34,761 bases of DNA from JANWYT01 sp046719465 (GTDB lineage Bacteria > Chloroflexota > Anaerolineae > Aggregatilineales > Phototrophicaceae), in NCBI GenBank assembly GCA_046719465.1, contig JBDNCV010000022.1:1-34761 (forward strand), in the 5' to 3' direction. Positions 1-8,240 of this stretch are shown in pieces (within the stretch, counting starts at the first letter, position 1; every line of letters begins with the position of its first letter). Position numbers and translations under genes: made by a program. The notes beneath the pieces were generated by a model that did not search any database, was not told the DNA's origin, and was given only the letters and a program-made list of their open reading frames with translations.

Positions 1-297
1 GGGCTGATGAAAACGCTGTCGTTGGAGCTTGGCGGATATGGGATCCGCTTCAACAGCCTGCTGCCCGGGACGATCCACACCGGGCGGATTGACCAGCTCA
101 TGGCGGCACGCGCGGCGCGTTCTGGATCCACGCCGGAGGAGGAACTGGCCAAAGTGAGCAGCACGATCCCGCTGGGGCGTGTGGGGCAGCCCGCCGAGTT
201 TGCGAATGTGGCGGTGTTTTTGTGCTCACCGGCTGCAAGTTATGTGAATGGGGTTGCTCTGCCAGTGGATGGTGGGGCGCTCCGTGCGACGTTCTGA
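1..297 (+). CDS. Short-chain dehydrogenase/reductase (SDR), C-terminal part, 5' end outside window
   Basis: The reading frame is open from the first base, so the gene begins upstream and only the last ~98 residues are visible. They match the C-terminal third of classical SDR enzymes. LMKTLSLELGGYGIRFNSLLPG is the helix and strand that follow the missing YxxxK active site, with the NSLxPG cofactor-binding turn. PLGRVGQPAEFANVAVFL and the terminal NGVALPVDGGA are the usual SDR end signature. The NAD(P)-binding TGxxxGxG and the catalytic Ser-Tyr-Lys lie outside the window, so substrate and cofactor cannot be named. It ends 10 bases before the start of the methylthioadenosine phosphorylase gene and may share its transcript. 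Confidence 0.9.
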   Translation, partial: GLMKTLSLELGGYGIRFNSLLPGTIHTGRIDQLMAARAARSGSTPEEELAKVSSTIPLGRVGQPAEFANVAVFLCSPAASYVNGVALPVDGGALRATF

Positions 298-307
298 GAG
301 GGTTGTG

Positions 308-1180
308 ATGACAGAAACGATTGACCTTGCAGTAATTGGCGGTTCTGGGCTGTATCAGATGCCCGGACTGAGCGACATCAGGCGGCATGCGATTGATACC
401 CCGTTTGGCAGCCCCAGCAGCGAGATCGTCACAGGGGCGCTGCACGGGCGGCGGATTGCGTTCCTCGCGCGGCACGGTGAAGGTCACTTTATCCCACCGT
501 CAGACATCCCACAGCGGGCGAACATCTACGCGCTTAAGACGCTGGGCGTGCGCTACATCATTGGGGTGAACGCTTGTGGCAGTCTGCGGGAGGACTATGC
601 GCCCGGGCACCTTGTCGTGCCGGATCAGATTTTCGACTACACCACAGGCCGCCGCGAACGCACGTTTTTTGACCGTGGTCTCGTCGCCCATGTGAGCGTG
701 GCTGACCCGTTCGACGCAGCGCTCAGCGCTCATCTGGTGGCCACGGCGACATCATTGGGGGCGGTGGTGCACGGGAAGGGCACCTTCCTTGTTGAGGAAG
801 GGCCGCGCTTTGCCACGCGCGCCGAGAGCCGCATCTTCAAGGCGTGGGGGTGTGACATCATCGGCATGACCACCGCGCCGGAGGCGTTCCTCGCCCGTGA
901 AGCCGAGATTGCCTATGCAACGCTGGCCCACATTACCGACTATGACAGCTGGCACGAGTCTGAGGAGCCGGTAACGGTTGAGCAGGTGATGCACACCTTC
1001 AAGGGCAACATCGCGCGGGTGGAGGCGGTGGTGCTGCAGGCGCTAGCGACGTTTGACACCTCGCAAACATCACCCGCGCATCATGCGCTGGAAGCAGCCA
1101 TTATGACGCATCATGATCGGATCGACCCGCAACTACAAGCTCGCTTGGGGCCGATTGTGGCGCGTGTGTTAAATCGGTGA
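308..1180 (+). CDS. mtnP: S-methyl-5'-thioadenosine phosphorylase (PNP/MTAP family 2)
   Basis: Predicted cytosolic enzyme that phosphorolyses 5'-methylthioadenosine, the by-product of polyamine synthesis and other SAM reactions, to adenine and 5-methylthioribose-1-phosphate. Visible family landmarks: the N-terminal phosphate loop IGGSGLY, RHGEGHFIPPSDIPQRANIY, NACGSLRE, EGPRFATRAES and MTTAPEAFLAREAEIAY. HITDYDSW follows, where the DYD aspartates favour a 6-aminopurine over hypoxanthine or guanine. The ATG at 308 is chosen because GAGAGGG lies five bases upstream and MTETIDLAVIGGSG is the natural N-terminus. An in-frame ATG at 248 would add 20 residues lying inside the upstream SDR gene. The product is 290 residues, normal for the family. 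Its stop overlaps the SEDS start (TGATG), so the two are translationally coupled. Confidence 0.93.
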   Translation: MTETIDLAVIGGSGLYQMPGLSDIRRHAIDTPFGSPSSEIVTGALHGRRIAFLARHGEGHFIPPSDIPQRANIYALKTLGVRYIIGVNACGSLREDYAPGHLVVPDQIFDYTTGRRERTFFDRGLVAHVSVADPFDAALSAHLVATATSLGAVVHGKGTFLVEEGPRFATRAESRIFKAWGCDIIGMTTAPEAFLAREAEIAYATLAHITDYDSWHESEEPVTVEQVMHTFKGNIARVEAVVLQALATFDTSQTSPAHHALEAAIMTHHDRIDPQLQARLGPIVARVLNR

Positions 1181-2478
1181 TGAGCGGACTCGTATTCAGC
1201 CTAGACGCCGAGTCCACCCAACGAACGCGGCTTGAGGCCGTGCTGCTTGGAATCGCTACAGCGTTTGTGGCGGTGAACACGGCGGCGCTGGCACTACTGG
1301 GGCTGGGCGGCGACTCGGTCTTGGTGCAGTCGTTGGCGTGGGGCGTATCGGCATGGGGTGGATGGTGGTACTTGGCCAAGCGCCTGCCCGGGCGCGATCC
1401 CTATTTGTATCCGCTGGTCATGTTTTTGGCTGGGTGGGGGCTGCTGCTGATCGACCGGCTCGCACCCAACTTCTCTGACCGTCAAACGGTGTGGCTCATC
1501 TTGAGCGTGATCGCGCTGTGTGTGACGGCTACCACACCGTGGATCCTGCGTTGGCTGCGGCGGTATCGTTACCTGCTGCTGCTGTTCGGGCTAGGTCTGT
1601 TGATCAGCACGATTGTGCTGGGGCGCAATCCATCGGGGTTGGTGGGCGCGCCAGCGCTGTGGCTGGGCGTAGGCGGGGTGTTTTTTCAGCCCAGCGAGCT
1701 GTTGAAGATCATTCTGGTGGCGTTTCTTGCCAGCTACTTGAGCGATCAATACCTCACGCTGCGGCTGAACGGCAATCACTGGTGGCAGCAGGCATGGATG
1801 TCACCGCGGATTTTGGGGCCAATGCTGCTCATGTGGTCGATCTGTGTGGTGGTGCTGGTGTGGCAGCGTGACCTCGGAACAGCCATGCTCTTTTTCTTCA
1901 TCTTCATCGTCCTCATCTACATTGCCAGCGGCCAATGGTGGGTGTTGGTGAGCGGCCTGCTTCTGGCTGGGGCGGCGGGCGCTGCGGCCTACGTGATTTT
2001 TGCCGTCGTGCGGCTGCGCGTAGATATCTGGCTCAACCCGTGGCCAGATGCAGACGGCCGTGCCTATCAGATCGTGCAGAGTTTGATGGCCTTCGGCAGC
2101 GGCGGCGTGTTCGGCCAAGGGATCGGGCGGGGTGCGCCCTCGTATATTCCGGTGGTGCACAGCGATTTTGTCTTTGCCGCCCTTGCCGAGGAATGGGGTC
2201 TGCTGGGCGTGGTGACACTGCTGGGGGTGTTTAGCGTTGTGCTCATGCGGGGGATGCGCGCGGCGATTGACCAGCAGCGCAACCCCTTCAACGTGCTGCT
2301 GGCAGCGGGCTTGACCACATCGCTCGGCGTGCAGACGCTGCTCATCTTGGGCGGCGTGCTTCGACTGCTGCCGCTGACGGGCGTCACGCTGCCCTTCGTG
2401 AGCTATGGGGGCAGCTCGCTCCTAATGAGCTTTGTGATGGTTGGGCTGCTGCTGCGCCTATCGTGTGAGCGTGACTGA
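1180..2478 (+). CDS. SEDS-family peptidoglycan glycosyltransferase (FtsW/RodA/SpoVE)
   Basis: Polytopic membrane protein of ~432 residues with about ten hydrophobic segments, predicted to polymerise lipid II into glycan strands. SEDS landmarks appear in order: FFQPSELLKIILVAFLASYL, then QRDLGTAMLFFFIF. These are followed by NPWPDADGRAYQIVQSLMAF, a GSGGVFGQGIGRG loop, HSDFVFAALAEEWGLLG and finally PLTGVTLPFVSYGGSSL. The Asp of HSDF (about residue 329) corresponds to the essential Asp of FtsW/RodA HTDF, so the polymerase looks intact. Sequence alone does not separate FtsW (division) from RodA (elongation). The ATG at 1180 overlaps the mtnP stop; a GTG one codon earlier is possible. The stop overlaps the next gene, a PBP-like protein, matching the usual SEDS-bPBP pairing. 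Confidence 0.92.
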   Translation: MSGLVFSLDAESTQRTRLEAVLLGIATAFVAVNTAALALLGLGGDSVLVQSLAWGVSAWGGWWYLAKRLPGRDPYLYPLVMFLAGWGLLLIDRLAPNFSDRQTVWLILSVIALCVTATTPWILRWLRRYRYLLLLFGLGLLISTIVLGRNPSGLVGAPALWLGVGGVFFQPSELLKIILVAFLASYLSDQYLTLRLNGNHWWQQAWMSPRILGPMLLMWSICVVVLVWQRDLGTAMLFFFIFIVLIYIASGQWWVLVSGLLLAGAAGAAAYVIFAVVRLRVDIWLNPWPDADGRAYQIVQSLMAFGSGGVFGQGIGRGAPSYIPVVHSDFVFAALAEEWGLLGVVTLLGVFSVVLMRGMRAAIDQQRNPFNVLLAAGLTTSLGVQTLLILGGVLRLLPLTGVTLPFVSYGGSSLLMSFVMVGLLLRLSCERD

Positions 2479-3869
2479 TGCCATTTGAGCGTGAAATCGG
2501 GCGCATTTTGTTCGGTCTGCTGGTTGGGCTGCTCGTGGTGGTAGGGAGCGCTGCCTATTGGGCGGTTGCCGGGCCGGAGAGCCTGCTGCTGCGGGAGGAC
2601 AACCCGCGCCGTGTGGAATTTGAGCGCGCGATCCGCCGCGGCGCAATCTACGATGCGAGTGAGATGCTGCTGGCGCACTCTGTTGTGGATCGAGGGCGCT
2701 TCCCTGTGCGCATGTATCTTGCGCCTGCGTTCTTTGGAACACTGGGCTACTACAGCTTCCGCTATGGCACGGGTGGGGTGGAGGCCTTCTACGATGGGCT
2801 GCTTTCGGGACGCGATGAGCCGGATACGTGGGAGCGATGGTGGCGGGAGCAGGTGCTGGGGCTGCCGCGCGTCGGGACGGATGTCCGCTTGACCCTCCGA
2901 TGGGAATTACAAGACGTCGCCAGCGAGGCTGTTGGCGGGCGTCGTGGCGTCGTGATTGCGCTGAATGCAGAGCAAGGCGACATTCTCGCCTTAGTGAGCC
3001 GACCAACTTATGATCCGAATGAGCTGGATGAACAATGGGCGGTGCTGTCTCAATCGCCTGAGAATCCGTTCTTCAACCGTGCGCTGCAAGGTCGCTATCA
3101 GCCCGGGAGCGCCCTGCATTTGCCGATGGTGCTGCTTGCGGCGCTGGGGAACGTGGACTTGAGTATGCCGATCCCACAGGCCGACGCGCCACAAACTGTC
3201 AATGGCGTGATGATCAACTGTGCCATCGCTCCACCGACGCCTGAGCTAACGTTGGCCGATGCGCTGAGCCATGGCTGCCCAGCGGGAGTGGTGCGCCTGA
3301 CAACGATTCTTGATGCGAGCGCCATCGGGCAAACGCTGGTCTCGTTTGAGCTGGAGGCCATTCCACCGGTCGATGTCGGGCGCGTTCTCGTGCCAGAGGC
3401 GACCCCTGCGGGAGAACGGTCAGCGCTCATGCTGGATGATGTGTTGGGGCAGGGGAGGCTCACGCTGAACCCGCTGGCGTTTGCGCGCTTCTTGGCGGCG
3501 GTGGTCAGTGAGGGGGCGGTTCCGCCGCTGCGTTTAGCGGATGCGGTGCGCCCTCCGCAGGCGGGGTGGCAGGTGCTGCCGCGCCCACGCCAAGAGATCA
3601 GCTTTGTGACGCGGGCCGCTGCAACACAGGGACGCGATTGGCTGCTGGCGACCGGCTCGCTGCTCGGCCTGCCCAATGGCATGGGCGGGTACGCCGCAGT
3701 GGCACAATCTGGCGAAGAGACGCAGGTCTGGTTTGCTGGGTTCGTCTCGAAGGGTGACGATCAGATCGTGGTGCTGGTCATCCTTGAAAACACGGCGGAT
3801 GTGCGAGAAGCCACAGCCGTCGGCTCCGCGGTGTTGCAAGCTTATGTGGAGGCCAACTCCACCCCATGA
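2478..3869 (+). CDS. Class B penicillin-binding protein-like, catalytic motifs lost (probable pseudo-transpeptidase)
   Basis: 463 residues with one N-terminal membrane segment (~8-30), then a PbpA/FtsI-like body. The dimerisation-domain landmarks are kept: NPRRVEFERAIRRGAIYD followed by MLLA, and GYYSFRYGTGGVEAFYDGLL. The transpeptidase core is recognisable (FFNRALQGRYQPGS, and WFAGF near the end), but the three penicillin-binding motifs are not. SxxK is S211-A-L-H214, with His for Lys. The SxN region reads G-C-P at 266-268 (S264-H-G266 is an alternative alignment). KTGTAQ has become YAAVAQ at 405-410. Spacing between these sites fits active homologues, so this is residue replacement, not truncation. 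Probably a structural partner or activator of the upstream SEDS polymerase and not a crosslinking enzyme. Its 3' end overlaps the convergent membrane-protein gene by 28 bases. Confidence 0.85.
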   Translation: MPFEREIGRILFGLLVGLLVVVGSAAYWAVAGPESLLLREDNPRRVEFERAIRRGAIYDASEMLLAHSVVDRGRFPVRMYLAPAFFGTLGYYSFRYGTGGVEAFYDGLLSGRDEPDTWERWWREQVLGLPRVGTDVRLTLRWELQDVASEAVGGRRGVVIALNAEQGDILALVSRPTYDPNELDEQWAVLSQSPENPFFNRALQGRYQPGSALHLPMVLLAALGNVDLSMPIPQADAPQTVNGVMINCAIAPPTPELTLADALSHGCPAGVVRLTTILDASAIGQTLVSFELEAIPPVDVGRVLVPEATPAGERSALMLDDVLGQGRLTLNPLAFARFLAAVVSEGAVPPLRLADAVRPPQAGWQVLPRPRQEISFVTRAAATQGRDWLLATGSLLGLPNGMGGYAAVAQSGEETQVWFAGFVSKGDDQIVVLVILENTADVREATAVGSAVLQAYVEANSTP

Positions 3870-4939
3870 CGGCGCTGTTCCTCGTGTGCTTCAAACTCGC
3901 GGAGCGCCTCCTGCGTTGCAGGGGTGAACAGGCGCTCGCGGAAGATGATCGCAATGCCTAACCCAAACAAGACGCGCAGCCACTTGTGAAAGAACCCTTG
4001 AATGAGCGACGCGCTGACGGCGACCGCTGGGGTCATGGTGGGGTCGAGCGGCGCGACAATCGCCATCAGCAGGCCGATGTTGGTGACTTCAGTGATGCCT
4101 GCGCCGTTGGGCACGAAACTCAGCGCGCCAATGGCCGAGGTAACGCCAACGATGAACGTGGCTTGCAGCGCCAACTGCCACGTAATCTCCAACCCGAAGC
4201 CGTACAGCACCAGAATGAAGCACAGTACACTGGCGAAATACACACCCGTCCCCACGAACGTCATCGGGATGACATGGCGAAGCTGAAAGATGGTGCGGCT
4301 GCTTTCGTAAAAGGTCAACAAAGGACGATAGGCACGGCGCAGCAGGGGCAGTTTGTAGAGGGTGTTGAGGACGGCATAGGCCAGCGGCTTGATCTGCACG
4401 ACGACGAGGCCACTGCCGATGGCGACGAGCGATCCGAAGACAATAGTACGGCTTAGCGTGTCGTAGTTGATCCCCTCATACTCGCCGAGGTTAAGCTGCG
4501 CACCAGCGAACAGCAGCGCGAGTGTCATCAGCACGATCACCGCTAGGCCGTCGATGATGCGTTCGGCCAGCACAATCGGGACGCTGCGGGCAAAAGGCAC
4601 ACCGGTCTTGGCGCGCAGCAGCACGCTTTTGAGGACTTCAGCCGCCTTCCCCGGGCTGATCACCAGCGTGAAGCAGGACACGAATAAAACGAAGCTGTCG
4701 AATACTTGGATGCGATGGCGGGCGCGGATCACGCCGAGGTAGTACTGCCACGCGATGAACCGAAACGCCACCATCAAGAGCTGTGTGCCGACGAGCAGCG
4801 GCAGCAGCGCCCAATTGAAGCTGCCGAGTGTGTCCGTCAGAGCCGCCCCAAACTGGTAGTCTGCAACGAAAAAGTACAAGATATAAATCGTCAGCGCGAT
4901 TAACGCGCCTGCGATGAGTTGGTTACGATATTTTGCCAT
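3842..4939 (-). CDS. Lysylphosphatidylglycerol synthase TM-domain / UPF0104 (YbhN/AglD-type) membrane protein
   Basis: 365 residues, mostly hydrophobic, with about eight transmembrane segments. The family core is clear: FTLVISPGKAAEVLKSVLL, then TGVPFARSVPIVLAERIIDG, matching the consensus PG(+)xGExxR...(A)xxxxxERxxD. The later segment FVPNGAGITEVTNIGLL is the second glycine-rich motif. Members include the membrane domain of MprF and stand-alone proteins of uncertain role, often near polysaccharide or lipid-linked glycan genes, where lipid or glycolipid flipping is suggested. No soluble aminoacyl-transfer domain is present, so lysyl transfer is not expected. The ATG at 4939 has GAGGAC upstream and a good promoter at 4963-4991. 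It is divergent from the C39/MurJ operon and convergent with the PBP-like gene. Confidence 0.85.
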   Translation of the reverse strand: MAKYRNQLIAGALIALTIYILYFFVADYQFGAALTDTLGSFNWALLPLLVGTQLLMVAFRFIAWQYYLGVIRARHRIQVFDSFVLFVSCFTLVISPGKAAEVLKSVLLRAKTGVPFARSVPIVLAERIIDGLAVIVLMTLALLFAGAQLNLGEYEGINYDTLSRTIVFGSLVAIGSGLVVVQIKPLAYAVLNTLYKLPLLRRAYRPLLTFYESSRTIFQLRHVIPMTFVGTGVYFASVLCFILVLYGFGLEITWQLALQATFIVGVTSAIGALSFVPNGAGITEVTNIGLLMAIVAPLDPTMTPAVAVSASLIQGFFHKWLRVLFGLGIAIIFRERLFTPATQEALREFEAHEEQRRHGVELAST

Positions 4940-4962
4940 GCGTTCTGTCCTCGTCTACGTGC

Positions 4963-4991
4963 ATTGTAGGCGGCAGAGGGCATAGGGTAAA
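4963..4991 (-). promoter_or_regulatory. Probable sigma-70-type promoter for the UPF0104 gene
   Basis: Read on the minus strand: TTTACC (4991-4986), a 17-base spacer, then TACAAT (4968-4963), 23 bases upstream of the ATG at 4939. The -10 matches 5/6 and the -35 4/6 of the consensus. It forms a divergent promoter pair with 5017-5046. Confidence 0.55.
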
Positions 4992-5016
4992 CGGTGGGTT
5001 CAAGGGACGTTGTGTG

Positions 5017-5046
5017 TTGGCTTACGCAAGGGTTGACCCCTATAAT
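5017..5046 (+). promoter_or_regulatory. Probable sigma-70-type promoter for the C39-MurJ operon
   Basis: TTGGCT (5017-5022), an 18-base spacer and a perfect TATAAT (5041-5046). Transcription would begin near 5053, leaving a leader of about 47 bases with GAGG at 5089-5092 ahead of the ATG at 5100. Confidence 0.6.
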
Positions 5047-5099
5047 GATGGCCTGCACAGCCAGCCTGTGCCGAGACTGTTGCTACATGAGGTTGCGTG

Positions 5100-6560
5100 A
5101 TGTCTGATCATCAACATGATACCCAACCGAGCATGCGCCGGGTGTCGATTAAAGTTCAAGACGATGGGACGGACGGGCCGCCCCGCGCGCTGTTTTGGGG
5201 TGTGATCGTGCTGTTCGTGCTGGTCATTGTGGGAGCGTTCGGCGGCATTTATGCCTTCCGGGAAGTGCTGCGCCCCAGCCAGCAGCAGCGCGTGTTGGAG
5301 CAGCTTCCGTTTATGCGCGCCTTCTTGCCGCCTACGCCTATGGGCGGCACGGTTCCTACGGTGGATCCCAATTTGACAGATGAGGATGCTGCGAACTTGC
5401 TGCTGACGATGCCGCTGCTGCTGCCCACCACACCGGAGCCGATGGCGACTGAAACTCCTTCGGCTACGCCGACGCCGACTGAACAGCCGACTGAGGCCCC
5501 AACCGCCACGGCCACTGCGCTCTCGGTGGAGGCTACAGCTGCTGTGCCCCCGACGGAAGCAGCCCTCGCGCCTGCCATCATGCCCACAGTCGATGTGCGG
5601 ACGGTTGGGCCAGTCATCCCGGTGGCGGAGCGGATCGTGGGCTTTACGCATAGTCAACAGGATTGGAACAACTGCGGCCCGGCAACGCTGACGATGGCGA
5701 TGAGCTACTTCGGTTGGACGCGCGATCAGCAGTACGCCCGCACCTACTTGCGGCCCAACCGTGAGGACAAGAACGTCTCACCGGATGAGCTGGTGCGCTT
5801 CGTCAACACACGTTCGCAGCTTCGGGCGATTGCGCGCGTTGGCGGCGACCTGACGACGCTCAAACTGCTGATTGCCAATCGCTTTCCGGTCATCATCGAG
5901 CGCGGTATCATGTTCGAGGCCTACGATTGGGTGGGGCATTATCAACTGTTGGTGGCCTATGACGACGCGCAGCGCGTGTTCTACGCCTTTGACAGCTTCC
6001 TCGGCACAGGGGCGGCTGGGATGGGCGTACAGGAGAGCTATGCTGCGTTGGATGCCGATTGGCGGGCGTTCAATCGCACGTACATTGTGGTTTATAACCC
6101 GGCAGATGAGGACATCCTGCGCGACATCCTTGGGGCGCGTTTTGATGAACGGCAGAGCGCGCAGATTGCGCTTGAGCAGGCGCAGGCCGAGGCACGGCAG
6201 AACCGCCAAGATGCGTTCGCGTGGTTTAACCTCGGCTCGTCGCTGACGATGCTCGAGCGTTACGCTGAGGCCGCTAGCGCCTTCGACCGCGCACGCCAGC
6301 TCGAGCTGCCGTGGCGTATGCTGTGGTATCAATTCGGCATCTTTGAGGCGTATTACCACGTGGGGCGCTATGACGATGTGCTAAGCCTCGTGCAGTCTAA
6401 CCTGACAACGTCGCCCGAGTTGGAAGAGAGCTATTATTGGCGCGGGCGCGTGTTCGCAGCGCAGGGTGACCGCGCCCGTGCCGAAGCTGAGTTCCGGCGC
6501 GCGCTCAGCTACAACAGTACATTTGAGGCCGCGCGCCAAGCGCTCGCACGACTAGGATAA
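5100..6560 (+). CDS. Membrane-anchored C39-like papain-fold peptidase with C-terminal TPRs
   Basis: Architecture in order: short cytoplasmic N-terminus; one membrane segment (~30-55); a Pro/Thr/Ala-rich linker (~105-150); a C39-type cysteine peptidase domain (~178-335); and about three TPRs (~345-485). The peptidase signature NNCGPATLTMAMSYFG puts the likely nucleophile at about Cys192. The histidine is in VGHYQLLVAYDD (about His280), followed by the FDSFLG aspartate region. Topology puts the peptidase and TPRs outside the cell. Known C39_2 relatives either cut peptides at double-Gly leaders or have uncharacterised surface roles; no substrate or ABC transporter is seen here. The ATG at 5100 is preferred to GTG 5097 because GAGG is seven bases upstream. 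murJ follows three bases after the stop. Confidence 0.8.
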   Translation: MSDHQHDTQPSMRRVSIKVQDDGTDGPPRALFWGVIVLFVLVIVGAFGGIYAFREVLRPSQQQRVLEQLPFMRAFLPPTPMGGTVPTVDPNLTDEDAANLLLTMPLLLPTTPEPMATETPSATPTPTEQPTEAPTATATALSVEATAAVPPTEAALAPAIMPTVDVRTVGPVIPVAERIVGFTHSQQDWNNCGPATLTMAMSYFGWTRDQQYARTYLRPNREDKNVSPDELVRFVNTRSQLRAIARVGGDLTTLKLLIANRFPVIIERGIMFEAYDWVGHYQLLVAYDDAQRVFYAFDSFLGTGAAGMGVQESYAALDADWRAFNRTYIVVYNPADEDILRDILGARFDERQSAQIALEQAQAEARQNRQDAFAWFNLGSSLTMLERYAEAASAFDRARQLELPWRMLWYQFGIFEAYYHVGRYDDVLSLVQSNLTTSPELEESYYWRGRVFAAQGDRARAEAEFRRALSYNSTFEAARQALARLG

Positions 6561-6563
6561 GCT

Positions 6564-8240
6564 ATGACCGATCAAGCAGGGGGGATGCCATCACGGCTGC
6601 GGCAGGTTGCGTTTTCAACTGCGCTGGTGATGGTGATCTTTGGGACGACGAAGCTCATTAGCCTTGTGCAGACATTTATCATCGCGCGTTATTTCGGCGT
6701 GGGGCGCGAGCTTGATGCTTATGTGACCGCCAACCGCGTGCCGGAATTGATCGTCGTGCTGATCAGCGGTGGAGCGTTGGGGCATGCCTTCATCCCGATC
6801 TTCAGCGGCTACCTCGCGCGTCAGGATCGGGACGGCGCGTGGCGTTTGGCCAGCATGGTGATCAACGCCGTGCTGACGGCGGCGCTGCTCATTAGCGGAG
6901 TAGTATTTGTGTTGACGCCTTGGCTCGTGCCCAACATTATCGCCCCGGGCTTTGCCCCTGCCACGACCGAACAGACCATCGTCCTGATGCGGATTTTGCT
7001 GCTGGGGACGATCATCTTCTCGATCAGCGGCATCTTCAGCGGCATCTTGCAGAGCCACAACCATTTCTTGCTGCCGGCGCTCGCCCCGATTATGTACGAC
7101 ATCGGCATTTTGTTCGGGGTGGTGGTGCTGCTTCAGCCGTTTGGATTGGAGGGTGTGGCTGTAGGCACGGTGTTGGGCGCGGCGATGCACTTGTTGATCC
7201 AAGTGCCCGGGCTGGTGCGGCATCGAATGCGCTGGCAGCCGATTTTTGAGTTCGGCGATCCGCAGCTGCGGACAGTGGTCAAGCGCATGATCCCGCGTAT
7301 CTTGGGGTTGGGGGTGTTTCAGATGAACTTCCTCGTGATGACGAATATCGCATCACGACTGGGTGAGGGGGCGGTAAGCGCGTTCGATTGGGGTTGGCGC
7401 TTGATGCAGATCCCGCAAACGCTCATCGGCACGGCCATGGGCATCGTCATCTTCCCAACGCTGGCTGCCCTGAGCGCAACCGGCGACGACAACGGCAAGC
7501 GCTTGGCGATGAGCAGCGCGCTGCGCTTTATCTTGGTTGCGAGCATCCCATCCGCCATCGGGTTAATTGTGGTGGGGCAGCCGCTTGTGAGCTTGCTGGA
7601 AGGCGGAGCTTTCGACGCGACGGCCTCGGCGCTCGTTTACAGTACGCTGCGAGCGTTCACGCTGGGGTTGATTGTGCACAGTATGCTGGAGGTGGTGGCG
7701 CGCAGCTTCTACGCTGACGGCGATACCTACACGCCGCTGTGGGCGGCGCTGGTGGGCGCAGCGGTCAACTTGGTGCTGTCGTTCATGCTGAGTGGGGTTG
7801 CTGTGGCGGATGCGCAAGCGGTGTATCGGCTAGCGCAGTCCCAAATCGAGTTTACAGCCACAGAGCCAATCATTGGGAACGTGAGCGGCCTTGCGCTTGC
7901 TAATTCGCTGGGAACGGCGGTTGAAGTGGGCATTTTGCTAGTTCTGCTGCGGCTGCGCTGGCATGGGATTGAGGAAGGGACGCTCGCGGCGACTACTGTT
8001 CGTGCGCTGGCGGCCAGCCTCGTGATGGCACTGGTGCTGGCGTTGATGCAGTTTGGTTGGGTCATGCTGGGCATCGCTGGCCGCGGCACGATCATCACAG
8101 CGCTGCTGCTTGGGGCCGAAGTGGTCGTGGGCGCGGGCGTGTTCTTCGGTGCTGGTTGGCTGCTGGGGATGCAGGAGCTGCGGCTGCTGGTTCAACTCTT
8201 GCGTGAGCGGTTAGTAAGGCGAACGGTGGCGATAGCATGA
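6564..8240 (+). CDS. murJ: MurJ/MviN-family lipid II flippase
   Basis: 558 residues with about 14 hydrophobic segments, belonging to the MOP exporter superfamily. MurJ landmarks: ARYFGVGRELDAYVTANRVP, then the SGGALGHAFIPIFSGY motif near the N-terminus. Next come APGF, an ISGIFSGILQSHNHFLLPAL block and a later AFDWGWRLMQIPQTLIG followed by GIVIFPTLAAL. These are typical of MurJ (LFRRLxGEGAxxxAFxP region equivalent) and not of Wzx flippases. Role: moving lipid-linked peptidoglycan precursor to the outer face for SEDS/PBP polymerases, such as the SEDS protein encoded at 1180-2478. AGGA lies six bases upstream of the ATG. A moderately long loop late in the protein (around residues 410-440) makes it slightly longer than usual. 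ATGA overlap couples it to the next gene. Confidence 0.9.
   Translation: MTDQAGGMPSRLRQVAFSTALVMVIFGTTKLISLVQTFIIARYFGVGRELDAYVTANRVPELIVVLISGGALGHAFIPIFSGYLARQDRDGAWRLASMVINAVLTAALLISGVVFVLTPWLVPNIIAPGFAPATTEQTIVLMRILLLGTIIFSISGIFSGILQSHNHFLLPALAPIMYDIGILFGVVVLLQPFGLEGVAVGTVLGAAMHLLIQVPGLVRHRMRWQPIFEFGDPQLRTVVKRMIPRILGLGVFQMNFLVMTNIASRLGEGAVSAFDWGWRLMQIPQTLIGTAMGIVIFPTLAALSATGDDNGKRLAMSSALRFILVASIPSAIGLIVVGQPLVSLLEGGAFDATASALVYSTLRAFTLGLIVHSMLEVVARSFYADGDTYTPLWAALVGAAVNLVLSFMLSGVAVADAQAVYRLAQSQIEFTATEPIIGNVSGLALANSLGTAVEVGILLVLLRLRWHGIEEGTLAATTVRALAASLVMALVLALMQFGWVMLGIAGRGTIITALLLGAEVVVGAGVFFGAGWLLGMQELRLLVQLLRERLVRRTVAIA

Noticed and set aside
248..307. Upstream ATG extension of mtnP
   Set aside because: The 20 extra residues overlap the SDR gene, and GAGAGGG is placed for the ATG at 308.
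2478..3869. Loss of PBP motifs through frameshift
   Set aside because: The frame is continuous, flanking landmarks and WFAGF near the end are in phase, and motif spacing is normal.
5033..5038. TTGACC as a -35 box for the TATAAT at 5041
   Set aside because: Only two bases separate them; TTGGCT at 5017-5022 gives a normal 18-base spacer.
5249..5617. Val/Gly/Ser-repeat minus-strand frame
   Set aside because: The apparent repeats come from the complement of the Pro/Thr-rich linker codons of the C39 protein.
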